Of a stretch of 64,000 nt of DNA, positions 46,570 through 59,291 are shown one piece after another. The notes under the pieces were generated by a model. It saw nothing but the letters and a program-made list of their open reading frames with translations, was not told where the DNA came from and ran no database searches. The position numbers and the translations under genes were made by a program. Position 1 is the stretch's first letter, and every line of letters begins with the position of its first letter. The DNA is taken from NCBI GenBank assembly GCA_033980235.1, contig CM067069.1:21386650-21450649 (forward strand). Reading direction: 5' to 3'. The DNA comes from Diadema setosum (taxonomy: Eukaryota > Echinodermata > Echinoidea > Diadematoida > Diadematidae).

Positions 46570-47100
46570 GTTAGTGTTTCAGTTTGAGCCGATAAAGGTG
46601 GTGCTTGAAATATCTCAGGCTGGTGTCTATAAAGAGAAAAGCATGTCATAGCGAAATCAAAACATCTTTAATGGGATGACTTCCATGACAAGAATATTGT
46701 TTCATTCCTGGAATAACCTGGAGTGTCTTCGGATCTAAGTTTGTATGATGGATGAGAAAGGTAAATAGATTTATGGATGAAACCAGGTTTGTAGGTCACA
46801 AGTAGGGAATAGATTCTAGTAGGCCACGGAGAAAGTGATTACCTTTGTGAAGATAAGGAAAGAACTTGAATAGACAAATTCTATGGGGAAATAAACTTTG
46901 GGATGCATAGTATTCAGCTTAGGATTTCATCACTTAAGCTTTACTCATCCATGTGAATTTGTCTTTGCAAATTTTAGCCGGGGTGCCTGATGCAAGCTTT
47001 TCTTTGTACACAGGCCTGCCTGAATATGCTTTTCTTAATGCGTGATATTTGATTCACTTACTGCCATTTGTAAATATGCATGTTTGTGTGGTTGCCATAG

Positions 47101-47282
47101 AAACATCCGGTCTGTCCTGATGATGTGGCTGGATGAGGGACAGGATGACTTCCGAGAGGGGCCAGACTACACCTGTCTTCACACCATTGAAGAGTTTGCT
47201 CGTGATGTTATGCAAGATGTTGAACTTCAGCTGCGGGCACAACTCATGATCCAGTCCTTCACTGCCGAAGCTTCCCCCAAAG
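47101..47282 (+). CDS. Rgl: Rgl coding exon 5 (end of REM domain)
   Basis: The acceptor GGTTGCCATAG precedes 47101, and the donor AAAG|GTAACA follows 47282 (phase 1, 182 bases). It encodes NIRSVLMMWLDEGQDDFREG and then PDYTCLHTIEEFARDV, with the tail ELQLRAQLMIQSFTAEASPK. The motif S-L-x-x-W-L-D followed by DDFRE-P and C-L is diagnostic for the second half of the REM domain in RalGDS/RGL; the R-AQ-L-x-x-F segment corresponds to the helix ending the domain. These are residues 131-190. The next exon must start with two bases completing a G-codon and lead into the catalytic RasGEF domain; no such exon was found before 64000. Confidence 0.92.
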
Positions 47283-49533
47283 GTAACAGGATTTGCCTAG
47301 TGGCCATTTGTGCAAACTCTGTAGCACTTTAGCCACCTATGCAAAATGTCCATTGCTTGTAAGTGACCAATTATTAGTCGGTTGATGCTGACAATTTTGT
47401 CATTCCTTTTTCACTACAAGTCAGTTGACCACTTGTGGATATCAAACTAAATCCAGTGAGAGCTGTCAAGTTCGTTATATTTTAGAGCTGTGGTAATAAG
47501 GAAATCCACAGCAGAGGAAAATTCTCATAAACTACACCTGTTTATGAAAGGCTGGCATCTTTGAAGGGGGAGGGGGAGCAGGGGTTCCATCTTACTGCTC
47601 CTGGTGAGAGTAAGGGGGGGGGGGAGGTGGCAGAAAGTTGTTTGTGTCTAGGAGTGTCTAGGGAGGGGTCCAATCTCGGGAAAAGAATCTTCAGGAAGGA
47701 GTAGTATGTATGATTTTACCTTAAGGTTGTAAGTCCATTTGATCATTAACATGTACAAGTGTAGGGGTTGTCATATTTAAGCATTTGGAACAACACTTTG
47801 GCTAGTGTTTCTCATGAAACAGAGCTCCTAGATAACAATTGTACTTGAGCATGAAACATGCACTTAGGGAACAGTTTCATTTTCTAATATCAAAGAGTTA
47901 TGACCAGCGCATACAAGATTGCTCAGAAAACTGACATTTCAGCAGTGTAGATCAGCAATGAAATTGTTGTCACGAGATTCAGCAAGCTTACAGTTTTTGA
48001 AGTGATCTGGGTGCACCGTGCAATGTGGCACGTACTAGTTAGTTCATTTTTTTCCTCTGAAATATCAATATCAGTCACCCTTCCTTGTGCACATGTGAAT
48101 GCACATCTGCTACAAAATGCACTCATAATTTGTCCTGACAGAACAATGTGAGCATGAAATACTTGAGGATGGAATTAAGGAGCTTAGACTTCGGTGACTC
48201 AGCTCGCTAGGCTTGACAAACAACTATGGCTACACTTTGAAGCAGTCCCTAAGTACTAGTCTGTTGGAGTGGTTTAAAACCAAGTGGAAATTTCCCATCT
48301 GAAGACAAATTTTCTCGATCAGTGCACCATTCTTGTCTTCTTATGGTGCCGAAGTTTGCAATCTGCATTATCAAACCAACCTGCAATGTCAAAGTTTCAA
48401 GAAGAATTATTGCGTATACAGTACATGGAAATTTTTCTAAAACAGCAGATCAAAAATTGCCTGGATAACAGCTATATTTTCCATCTCTGTTTGACAAATT
48501 TCAAATTGGCAACAATTTATTTTGGCATTGAGAATTGAGAATGCAAGGTACAAATATCAACACTCTACTGTACACAAGTGATGTGAGTCACTCTTGATAT
48601 ACTTGGATTTCCTGTATAACGCTGCTCTTTTTGGGACTAATAATTACTGAGCTATTTGTTGTTCATTTTTTTTTTTTTTATGAGGAAAAAACTGAAAGAT
48701 CGTCAGATGCCAAACACACCTAGGAATTACTGGCATTGTTCACAATTGGTAGTTTTATACCTGGATTGTCCGTATTTCCTATTGATGCAGAAATTATCTG
48801 CCACAAATAAAAGAGAAAGATTTGATGAACATCTGCAGATTCAATTAACTGCAAGTACATAACATTGGCTTTGACTGTCATGGGACAATTTGCGTGTGTG
48901 TGGTTTTCTAATCACCCCATTTATTTGATTTTAAGGTCAAACTTAGAAGTAGACTGACTTTACTACTGTGATGTCAAAATTGGGTCTACATGTTTCGCAT
49001 CATTGACTGACTGGAATATACTCAAACTCCTTTGAGAATGTAATGGTCACTGAACCTTTCTGACTCATAAGTGTCTATCAAATTTTATCTTCATGTATTA
49101 GTATGTAATTCTTACATTACATGCCATCCATAATATTTGATTAAAGCAAGCATTTATTTGTATTGTGGTTAGATGCCAACCTCGTAGTCTACGCATATCA
49201 TTCCTACCGTAATTCACTTCAGTGCACATATTCACTGGCAGGCTATTCTATTCTCGTAGGCCTGTGCTAGTCATGTTTTCGAATGCACCACCATGGACAG
49301 CAAATGAAAATTGCTAACCTACACAATTCAGTCACTTTTACAACTCTTTGACAGTTGTTTCCTTTTATTTTTTTATTTATTTTTTTTTTAATTTTTTTTT
49401 TTTGGTGTGTGTGTCATGTTTTCGAATGCACCACCATGGACAGCAAATGAAAATTGCTAACCTACACAATTCAGTCACTTTTACAACTCTTTGACAGTTG
49501 TTTCCTTTTATTTTTTTATTTATTTATTTATTT

Positions 49534-49567
<34 letters not shown>

Positions 49568-50609
49568 CATGTAAAAACAGCTGGCCAGCCAGTAATTCCT
49601 TTTGGCCTCAGGCATCAGTGAAGTTGATATCAGAGAACTCTGTAGAATGATGTGAAGTAATTGTGGTTTATAGATATAATCAGTGAAGGACAGATTGGTG
49701 CTTATATTGTCTTGCGGCAGTGCTTGTTTCTCAGCAAAAGACTTGAACAGACAGTTCCAAGTGAAGTATGAATCATATGTTAAACTTTTACAGTTTGGAA
49801 GTATTGAACTAATGTTAAAAGTATGATATCAAAGTTCTGAAAATGTATGTGATAGGTTTGGCTAGAGGGTCACTTATCATGGTGAATCAAGAAGACTTGC
49901 CGCTGTCATTTAATGACACAATCATATCAACATTGGGAGGTGGGCGTGTGCCTGTTTCAAAGCCGGCAAGAGTTCAAGATCTCCATTACTGAACTAGGTT
50001 CACATGAATCACAGAGTATATCACACACACACACATCAAAGGATGGCTAACTCTCAAAGACAAGACATATTTTGAGGGGGTCACACAAGGGGAACCATGT
50101 GAGACTTCCGCACAATGCTGTTTCCAATAGCAATATGTCCTTGGGGTGTTTCACAAAGAATTTAAGTCTTAAAAGTTAAGATCAACTTGAAATCATGGGA
50201 TGCTGTGTGTGTCTTCAATGGTATTCTTACTTCTTTGTGAAAATGATAATTTTAGAGACTTTTTTTGTTTTTGTTTTTCATCTTCCATTGATATACAAAA
50301 TGAAGTGAGTGACAAGGGAATATATAAATTTTCATAACAATATGAAGTGGATTCTTGAAGCATTGAATACAAATGAACAGGCAAGCCAGTGGCATACCAT
50401 AATTTGAAGTTGATCTTAACTTTTCTTTGAGGTTTGAATTTTTTTTCAATTTGTCTCCCTCTAGCAAGTGAAATTTGAAAGGTCTAAACTGCTGATCTGT
50501 AATTTAACAAACCTCAATTCAATTCAATTCAAACCTCAACCTTCACCCCTCTTCTTAATATTGCTTTGCATTTATCAACTTCATTCTTTATGAAACACCC
50601 CGTGGGTAG
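47283..50609. other. Intron 5, first part, with a tandem duplication
   Basis: No catalytic-domain exon was found. A unit of about 143 bases (TCATGTTTTCGAATGCACCA...) is duplicated in tandem at 49271-49413 and 49414-49556 together with its poly-T/TTTA and (GT)n tail; the tails differ in length. A GGGGGAGGGGG-type patch occurs at 47565-47630. Confidence 0.5.
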
Positions 50610-51960
50610 TTTTTATGCCTCCGCCACGAAGTGGTGCCGGAGGCATTATGTTTTCGGGTTGTCCGTCCGTCCGTCCGTCCGTCCTTCCGTCCGTCCGTCC
50701 GTCCGTCCGTCCGTCCTTCCGTCCGTCCGTCCGTCCTTCCGTCCGTCCGTAATGAATTTTGTGGACAAGGTAACTATCGAAATCTGTTGAGGTATCCTAA
50801 TGAAACTTGGCATGTATGTGTATTAGGGGGTGAAGTTGTGCCTATCTACTTTTGGGTGCACATGCTCAAGGTCAAAGTTCAAAAGGTCAAGGTCAAATGC
50901 ATAAAATTTCACTATTTCCACCATATCTATTGAATGCCTGAAGATATTTTCTTGAAACTTAGTGTATACATGTTTTACCTAATTAAGATTCTCTGGTGAA
51001 AGTTTGGGTCATGAGGTCAAAGGTCAAAGGTCAAAAGGTCAGGGTCAAATACATAAAATTTCACTATTTCCACCATATCTATTGAATGCCTGAAGAGATT
51101 TTCTTGAAACTTAGTGTATACATGTATTACCCAATTAAGATTCTCTGGTGACAGTTTGGGTCATGAGGTCAAAGGTCAAAGGTCAAAAGGTCTAAAAATA
51201 TTAAAACTTCTTTTTTTTTTTCTCCATACCTTGGAAAATTGTTCAAGGTATCTTCATGGAACATAGTATATACATGTACTGACTGGAAGTGATTATCTAG
51301 AGAATGTAGGGTTCATGGGGTCAAAGGTCAGGGGTCAAAGGTCAAGTGCAAGACTTCAAAATGTTACTATTACCCTCATATTTATGCAATGCCAGCAGGG
51401 TTATTTTTTTACACTTGGTGTATGCGTGTGTAACCTAATAGAAATTCTCTGGAAAGTTTTTTTTTCTCTTTTTGCCTCAAAGGTCAAAAGGTCAAAGATA
51501 AGTGAAAGTGCTGAACTAACTTTTTCCTCCATATCTCGGAAGTGGCTCAAGTTACCTTGAAACTTAGTACATATTATGCATGTTCTACCTGAAAGTAATT
51601 ATCTTATGAATTTTAGGGTCAAGGGCCAGATGAAAATGGTAACAATTTACTATTCAATTCAGAAATTGCACTTTTTCTCCACACCTGTACCTTGAAAATT
51701 ACTCAATGCCTAAATGTATGAATGGGTCAAAGTCAAGTTAAAGTCCTTAAATCCCTAGATACATGCTCTCCTATTCATCCAATTAAACCTAGGTCAAGGA
51801 AGGTGAACATTCAACACATTTGTGACAAACTTGTCATTCCAATATTTTGCCAATTTGTGAAAATGTAATCACACAGTGTCCACATGTACTATCTAGACCT
51901 ATTGGGAAAATCATGCATTATGGCGGAGGCATACCAGTCGCCAAAGCGACACTTCTAGTT
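50610..51960 (+). mobile_element. Helentron-like (HINE) element with (GTCC)n, copy 2
   Basis: It has the same order of parts as the element at 22649 and is nearly identical throughout; the (GTCC)n array spans 50661-50750 and has a different arrangement of GTCC and TTCC units. The right end reads GTCGC-CAAA-GCGAC-ACTTCTAG-TT. It lies in intron 5 of Rgl. Open frames reading SVRPSVRPS come from the array and are not genes. Confidence 0.72.
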
Positions 51961-53434
51961 GTTATGTGTAATGTCAATTGGAGTTTGTTTGTGTTTTATA
52001 ATTTTTTTTTTTTTAAATAAATGGGGTTGATATTTCAGAATGTCTCAAATAAACATTTGTTTCATCACAAGAGTGAAAGACTGTTGGGAAACTGCCAAGG
52101 ATGTCAATATACTCTTAACTTGTGATTTTTTTTTTTTTTTTTGGATAGATTATTATCATCACAATGACAGCGTTTTTTGTTTTGTCTTGTTTTGTTTTTT
52201 GTTTTTGTTTGTTTGTTTGTTTGTTTGTTTTTTGGATAGATTATTATCATCACAATGACAGCGTTATGCTGGCGTTATCAGTTCAGTTAGCCAAATCTCA
52301 TTTTTGATGTCCTAAGTCAAGTGTAATCAAGTGCTTTATTTTCAAATCAGTGTAATTTTGTATACTGCCAAAAAAAGGTCCTATCCTTACCTCTGTAGGT
52401 TATATAGCCTGCTGTATGTACACACACAAACTGTGTGTAATAGCTGCCCATGGCAACTGAACCTCATGCAGCAGTCACAGATGGTTTAATTTGTGGCAGA
52501 CCAGTTCATAATAATCCAGAGAGATTTCTCGTGAGAGAGATACTGAGTCCACAATAGGCGGAAATGACACAAAAATCCATGTGTTAAACCACTAATCTGT
52601 TTACACCCGTGACGTTAATCAAACGTGAACATTTCCACCATCACCTCTGCTTGTCACAATGCCAGGTTAACATACACAGAGTAGGTCATTAGAAATGAAC
52701 ATGTTTTGATCATTGCCGATGAAAACTAATCTTTTCGAAAAGGATTGTGTATCAGTAATGAAGATATATTTTTCCCATTTTACTAACTTACTAGATCATG
52801 CTAAATGGTGCGCTTCAAAATAATAGATATTGTCATTCAAATGCTATAAGTCAGAGGAAATAGGCAATTACCAACTAGAGTTCCAATAATCTGGCCATGA
52901 AATAAGAAGTGTAGGCGGTTGTGCTTTTTGTTTTGGCTTGGCAGTGTTGCATTAAAAAAAAAAAAAATCACCTGTCAAAATAAGAAACATATGTTTTGAT
53001 TGGTCACGGAAAAATTGATGGTATTAAGCGACTGCTGTGAGATTGCAGCTGATAGGGGGAAATTTGGGATAAGACAAAGGCAAACTGATTCTTGTCTGAC
53101 ATTGAAGAAATCGTCCCAAAGTCTCCTAAAGAATTCTTCCCTTTGAATCACATCAGATTTGTGGATACTGTCAGATATTTTCCAGATATTCTCCTACCAA
53201 ATGTGACCCCATCATTTGTAAGGCATTGTGGGATACTGCAGAGAATAGTATTTAGTGTGGCCCCAAAGAACTGTGTGTGTGTCTGTAGAAAACATGTTTA
53301 ACTCATGCTAAGTACCAAGTAACTTCTCCTCTGTGCAAACTATGCACTGTTCTCTTCAATGTGATAAATGTCGGAAGTCATGAAAAATGAAGAGAATTTA
53401 TTTCACCTGTCATATCTTAGTACTGATTACTTTA
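51961..53434. other. Intron 5 segment: short duplication and poly-T
   Basis: TTGGATAGATTATTATCATC plus ACAATGACAGCG occurs twice, at 52141 and 52232, separated by T- and GTTT-rich sequence. No exon-like sequence. Confidence 0.4.
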
Positions 53435-53650
53435 TACTGTAAACAATGAAATTTTTGCAGTACATTAATTTTCGTGTATTTTGCACTACTTCTGGCTATG
53501 GCGAATTTTGAAACCTGCGAAAGTATCTTCACAATTTTCTCTGTACATATTGAATGGGTTGACAATTTCACAGCATGAATTCAGCATGATTTTGAGCCAA
53601 GGTGCCTCAGCACAAAAAAAAAGTAATCACGCAGAGAAATGTTTACAGTA
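53435..53650. repeat. TACTGTA-ended element, copy 2
   Basis: TACTGTAAAC at the left is mirrored by GTTTACAGTA at the right, 216 bases, with TTTTCG and GGCGAATTTTGAAACC-type blocks inside. It belongs to the same loose family as the copies at 54019, 54263 and 59636. Confidence 0.5.
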
Positions 53651-54018
53651 ATGCAGTTATGTTGATCTGAAGTGTAGCATATTCAGTTCTGAAGCCCAAA
53701 TCTGTCATGTTAAGACCAAAACTTTTCAAAGATTGCTTAGTTTTGCACAGAAGACAAGCATACGTAGAGTACCAGTACCAGGAATTTCCTTGAAAACAAG
53801 CAGAAAATATGGAGTTGAAAATCCACCATGAATATTTTTGTTTTCAATTTCAAAGCTAAGTCCCTTGATCTATTCCAGCTGAAATATAACACTTTTAATC
53901 CCTACAGTCACTGTAATCATCAAATGTTGTTTGATGGAACTAAATCAAAGGTGATCTGCGGAAGATGGGTGTTACCTAAATGGCCTCATCTAAGTTCCTG
54001 ACAACCCTCTATTGTGAA

Positions 54019-54264
54019 TACTGTATACGCCGAATATTTTGCAAGGTTTTTATTTTCGCAAAAATTTCGCGAGTCGGATGTTATTCGCGAAATTAAAAAC
54101 ACTCGAAAATATTGACTCTGATATCGATGTGGATGTGAAATACGTGTGTACCTTTCTCCGTTCAGTGCAAGACTCCATGATCGCAAATTTAACCACTCGC
54201 GAAATCGTCGGGAATTCCTGATTCGCAAAAATTTAGACTCGTGAAATATATGGTATATACAGTA
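54019..54264. repeat. TACTGTA-ended element, copy 3, rich in TCGCGA
   Basis: TACTGTATACGCC... at the left is mirrored by ...GGTATATACAGTA at the right. The interior has TTTTCGCAAAAATTTCGCGA, ATTCGCGAAATT and ACTCGCGAAATCG. The open frames here on both strands are accidental. Confidence 0.6.
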
Positions 54265-54500
54265 CTGTATATTAAAAGCTATTATTTTGCTGTGCAGATA
54301 TTTTCGCGAATGAGGAGGTGGCAGACATTTTCACAAGATGTTGTTTCTGCGATTTTGACACCGAGGCTATCATAAGTGCACTAATGCCTGTCAGTTTGAG
54401 ATATTCTTGCGTGTTGTTAAATTTGCGATCTGACAGTGATTCGCGAAATTTGTGAAAATTAGAATAATCCTTGCAAAAATACCAGCTTATGCACAGTATA
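54263..54500. repeat. TACTGTA-ended element, copy 4, abutting copy 3
   Basis: TACTGTATATTAAAAGC at the left and GCTTATGCACAGTATA at the right. On the opposite strand it aligns with the copy at 59636-59865 (TTTCGCGAATCACTG, AATTTAACAACACG, AAAATGTCTG). The left terminus shares TACTGTA with the right end of copy 3. Confidence 0.6.
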
Positions 54501-55587
54501 TGAGATGCCTGGTAAAATATTGGCTCTAGCCTGTAATGAAGCCTACATGCATCTTATTAGTTCTTTGGTGATTACTGTACACTAAAGTCCTCTTTGTTTT
54601 TAAGGCTCAGTGATCTTTCTCAGAGGTATCTCGCCTTGAACAGCAAGTCTGCAAAATTCATTTGAACATATTGTAGTCGCTGATCAAAGAGGAATTAAGT
54701 AATCCTGTTATTTAGAATCTGATTATGTCATTACTGCCACATAATCCAAGATGTACAGTAGAAATTAATGACTCATTATGTGTTTTAGCTTTTTCCCTGA
54801 CACTGAGGTGGAAGGACATTTATTTCATGCAAGCCTGGTTGCATACCTTTATGAGAGAGTGAGGCTGCCACAGTCATGTACATAACTACTGGGGACATAA
54901 TGTGATGGCTTTTTGCCTATTAACAGTGCTATTTCACGGGAGGCTTCATCTGTTGACATTATGCACTGTTCTTGTATAGACTCTCTAGACTGATGATCAT
55001 GCTCATTTACTATGTGTCATTGGTGAGTAGTGACAGATCAAGTTTCCATCTGTTAAAATTAACAGCCATTCATTGTAGTATTCTATTGGTTAAAAATAAA
55101 CCTTAAGTTTGTTTGTTTGTTTGTTTGTTTGTTTTTGGGGGGTGGTTTTGTTTGTTGTTTTTCAGACATGCTTGATGTTATGTGAAGCATGTTAAAGTGC
55201 CTATTTTTGTTTCATCCAGCATTTTCTTTTATTAAATTGTTAATGCAGTGACTTTAAGTTGCCATAGCATCCTGTTGTTATGTCAACACCCAGTTTCAAA
55301 ATATGCAGGTTTACTCCCCTACAACCATCTATCCAAAATTACATGTTCCATTTTTATAAGCCTTTAGATGTTTGCTTAGTATGTCATTTGAGCATGTGTA
55401 TCCTGTATCATTTAGGTTGTGGATCATACTTTTGATACACACTGTCATAATGATTATTTGCAAATATTTACAAAGACTTAAAACACTGCCTCAGGTGCCA
55501 TGAATACCGTAGTGCTGATGGGAGGTTCTTTTCTGCTGATGGGAGGTTCTTTTCTCTTGTGTTATAACCATCCACACAAGTCATTAA

Positions 55588-55888
55588 GGCGCGAATTCAC
55601 GAAGGTGGTACAAATGAAACCATGGTTTAAACCATGGACAAAAACCATGGAGCGCCAAGTGTCACATGGAATATTTCGTTATGAAATCAGTCATTTCGTC
55701 GATGAAATGATTATTTTGTAACGAAATGACAACATTTTGTAACTAAATGAACATTTCGTAACGCTAATTTTGTCGACGAAATGACCAATTTTGTAACGAA
55801 ATATTCCATGCGACACTTGGTGCTCCATGGTTTTTGTCCATGGTTTAAACCATGGTTTCATTTGTACCACCCTCGTGAATTCGGGTCT
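55588..55888. mobile_element. GAATTCACGAAGG foldback element, copy B
   Basis: GCGCGAATTCACGAAGGTGG at the left, CCACCCTCGTGAATTCGGG at the right, with the same AAACCATGGTTTAAAC and CCATGGAGCGCCAAGTG arms and ACGAAATG-rich centre as copy A. Preceded by a 21-bp tandem duplication (GCTGATGGGAGGTTC...) at 55514-55555. Confidence 0.8.
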
Positions 55889-56722
55889 TAAAGTAATAAA
55901 TTCTTGGTGCAATAATTTGTTCATGGTGCCTCACACTTGCTGCTGAGTGGTTGTTTTAGAATCTGAACCTTATATGACTCTGGCTGCACTTCAGAACTGA
56001 CAGGATGGCATGAGATAAGTGTGAAGGTATTGGAGCAAAGTTCAGGAATATACAACAGTCCAAATGTCACAGATGTCACCAAACATCAGTTAGATACACT
56101 GAAGGGGTGTTACATTGCCGAGTAGCAATGCATGTCCTTATCAATACCAACTTAAGGAAGAAAAAAAAAATGAGCTAGACAATTTGAATCAGACTGTGTG
56201 TGCCATGAACAGATTTTGTCTTTTTCCCCCCATTTATATCTGAGCTGTATATTTTTATCTATAAAACATATTTTAAGCCTGATATAAGGAACATTAAGTT
56301 TCAGCTGACTGTACTGAAAGACTACAAATTATGCATATTTGTCTCTCTTTAATAGAATTAGTTTATGAATAGTTTTCTTTCTTTTTTTTCAAAAAGATTT
56401 TGTCCTGTTTGTCCCATAAAATGAGAAATTATAGTGCTGCTTTGTGTTCTATTATAGATACTGTAGTTTAGGAGAAATTTGTTACCATTGTCAGATCTTC
56501 TTCAAAATTCACATTATGCCAAGTGCACACACATGTAGCTGAAAAGAAAAATATGTGGTTCAGCATGTGGTTCATTGGGATCTTTTAGTGCATGCTGCCA
56601 TGTTTTCATAAACCAAGCATTGTGCATTGCATCCTACACTGAAGCTAGAATATGGCAGTTGGATGAATGTGTGCACTTTGATATTCAAGAATTAAAGTGT
56701 CATGCTGTCTCCTAAACACAGT

Positions 56723-56940
56723 GGCCTGACTTTTCAAAGCTAGTTTGAATTTGGCCCATATATGCAAACTTCATCTGGGTAAATATGCATGGCTAGAGCG
56801 TGTATGCCAACAGACATCCAGTTATAGATGTGTGCTGAATCCTGCATGTGAGAGGTAGGATGCCTGTATTGCACTTCTTTTACCCTGGTAGTCCATGGAC
56901 TAGATGTAAACCATGGATTTGTAGTTTGTGAACTCAGGCC
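56723..56940. repeat. Decayed relative of the GAATTCACGAAGG family
   Basis: It has GGCCTGACTTTTCAAAGC at the left and GTTTGTGAACTCAGGCC at the right, with TCCATGGACTAGATGTAAACC inside the right arm. Mirrored ends and the CCATGG-TAAACC block fit the family, but many positions differ. Confidence 0.4.
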
Positions 56941-57000
56941 AGTGAGGCTGAACAAGGAGTCTCCTATGGATGCGAAAATTTTCCCAGCAAAATTTACAAT

Positions 57001-58329
57001 TTTTTATGCCTCCGCCACGAAGTGGTGCCGGAGGCATTATGTTTTCGGGTTGTCCGTCCGTCCGTCCGTCCGTCCGTCCGTCCTTCCGTCCGTCCGTCCG
57101 TCCTTCCGTCCGTCCGTAATGAATTTTGTGGACAAGGTAACTATCGAAACCTGTTGAGGTATCCTAATGAAACTTGGCATGTATGTGTATTAGGGGGTGA
57201 AGTTGTGCCTATCAACTTTTGGGTGCACATGCTCAAGGTCAAAGGTCAAAAGGTCAAGGTCAAATACATAAAATTTCACTATTTCCACCATATCTATTGA
57301 ATGCCTGAAGATATTTTCTTGAAACTTAGTGTTTACATGTTTTACCTAATTAAGATTCTCTGGTGAAAGTTTGGGTCATGAGGTCAAAGGTCAAAGGTCA
57401 AAAGGTCAGGGTCAAATACATAAAATTTCACTATTTCCACCATATCTATTGAATGCCTGAAGAGATTTTCTTGAAACTTAGTGTATACATGTATTACCCA
57501 ATTAAGATTCTCTGGTGACAGTTTGGGTCATGAGGTCAAAGGTCAAAGGTCAAAAGGTCAAGTAAAAATATTAAAACTTCTTTTTTTTCTCTGTACCTTG
57601 GAAAATTGTTCAAGGTATCTTCATGGAACATAGTATATACATGTACTGATTGGAAGTGATTATCTAGAGAATGTAGGGTTCATGGGGTCAAAGGTCAGGG
57701 GTCAAAGGTCAAGTGCAAGACTTCAAAATGTTACTATTACCCTCATATTTATGCAATGCCAGCAGGGTTATTTTTTTACACTTGGTGTATGCGTGTGTAA
57801 CCTAATAGAAATTCTCTGGAAAGTTTTTTTTTTTCTCTTTTTGCCTCAAAGGTCAAAAGGTCAAAGATAAGTGAAAGTGCTGAACTAACTTTTTCCTCCA
57901 TATCTCGGAAGTGGCTCAAGTTACCTTGAAACTTAGTACATATTATGCATGTTCTACCTGAAAGTAATTATCTTATGAATTTTAGGGTCAAGGGCCAGAT
58001 GAAAATGGTAACAATTTACTATTCAATTCAGAAATTGAACTTTTTCTCCACACCTGTACCTTGAAAATTACTCAATGCCTAAATGTATGAATGGGTCAAA
58101 GTCAAGTCAAAGTCCTTAAATCCCTAGATACATGCTCTCCTATTCATTCGATTAAACCTACGTCAAGGAAGGTGAACATTCAACACATTTGTGACAAACT
58201 TGTCATTCCAATATTTTGCCAATTTGTGAAAATGTAATCACACAGTGTCCACATGTACTATCTAGACCTATTGGGAAAATCATGCATTATGGCGGAGGCA
58301 TACCAGTCGCCAAAGCGACATTTCTAGTT
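57001..58329 (+). mobile_element. Helentron-like (HINE) element with (GTCC)n, copy 3
   Basis: The shortest array of the three (57052-57118), otherwise the same structure: TTTTTATGCCTCCGCC start, AGGTCA-cluster tandem units, GGCGGAGGCAT, hairpin and CTAG-TT end followed by a T run. Same orientation as the other copies. Its tandem part is closer to copy 2 than to copy 1 in small features (for example GAAGAGATTTTC and GGTGACAGTTTGGG). Confidence 0.72.
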
Positions 58330-59277
58330 TTTTTTATAGGGGTATTAGTAAGAAGTTGTTATTACATTTTGTGTGACTGTGAAGATCCCATAAGATGCCA
58401 TGTGTAGCTTGGTAGGGAGATGACAGTCTTTTGTCTGGCCATGAAGTCTATTGGTATCCTGGATTATTTCCAGTGAGCAGTTGGTCTGTGCCTGCTCTCT
58501 GTCAATTAATTGTTTTGATGTTCAGTGGAAATGTCTGCATTAATCCCACAAGGTTACAAAGACAGACACAAGCACAGACAGTGAAGAGAGAGAGGAAGAG
58601 GAGGAGAAAGATGACTCCCAAGGCAAAATACACAGAATTCTGGGATGACCAATAATAATAAAGCTCTCTCAAACAATCCAAATTTTCCCTCAGTGAAATA
58701 AACACACCCAGTGCAGATTATTTTGACTATTTGATATGTATATAATTGTAATCTATCAATAGTATATGTGCAGATTCTCATTTGAGGGTGTTTATAAATG
58801 AGTGCTTTGGTGATATTCTTGCAGTGGACATCCTCTGTTATAATTTCCATCCCTTTTTTGACAATATATCTACACGTATTTAGATTATGATCTCAATGAA
58901 AATGTGTAGATATTTTACAAATAGTGTGTCTTGCTCCATTGTCTGCTACCTCAATAATATTTGTTTGCTGTTCACATATCCAGATACAAGAGATTGCGGC
59001 ATGGCATCCTTTCAGGATTGAGCAACATGTGACATGCATGTAGTGAAAACCACATGTCACATTCATATCAGATTCTGTTGCAATATGCAATCCAGGGTGA
59101 GCCACATGCGACAATCAGTGGCACTCCCTTGGTTTGGGGTGAGGTTGCTCGTAATGCGCAGTGGAGTATGTCCGTATGTTTGTCAGCTAGGCATGCAGTC
59201 AGTTCTGCTTTGGGTTCTCCCGTCTCGTATTCTGCCCAAAAATATCCCTGAAACAAGGAAGGAAGTGTGTAATCATT

Positions 59278-59291
59278 GTTGCCGTGGTTAC
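59278..59291 (-). promoter_or_regulatory. X-box (RFX-type) match in a CpG-richer patch
   Basis: On the minus strand the 14 bases read GTAACC-AC-GGCAAC, which fits GTNRCC-N(0-3)-RGYAAC at every defined position. The surrounding 59090-59400 has noticeably more CpG than the intron. Nineteen bases to the right, ATG TCA GGA AGG CG is followed by a strong donor GTAAGAA at 59324. It could be an internal promoter with a first exon; phase 2 at that donor does not match the phase-1 end of exon 5, so it would not lead directly into the same next exon in frame. RFX binding itself is inference. Confidence 0.3.

Noticed and set aside
58540..58655. Possible acidic/basic coding exon (KTDTSTDSEEREEEEEKDD in one frame)
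   Set aside because: The acidic region before the catalytic domain of RalGDS/RGL made it attractive, but no acceptor gives this frame from the phase-1 end of exon 5 and no donor follows before a stop.
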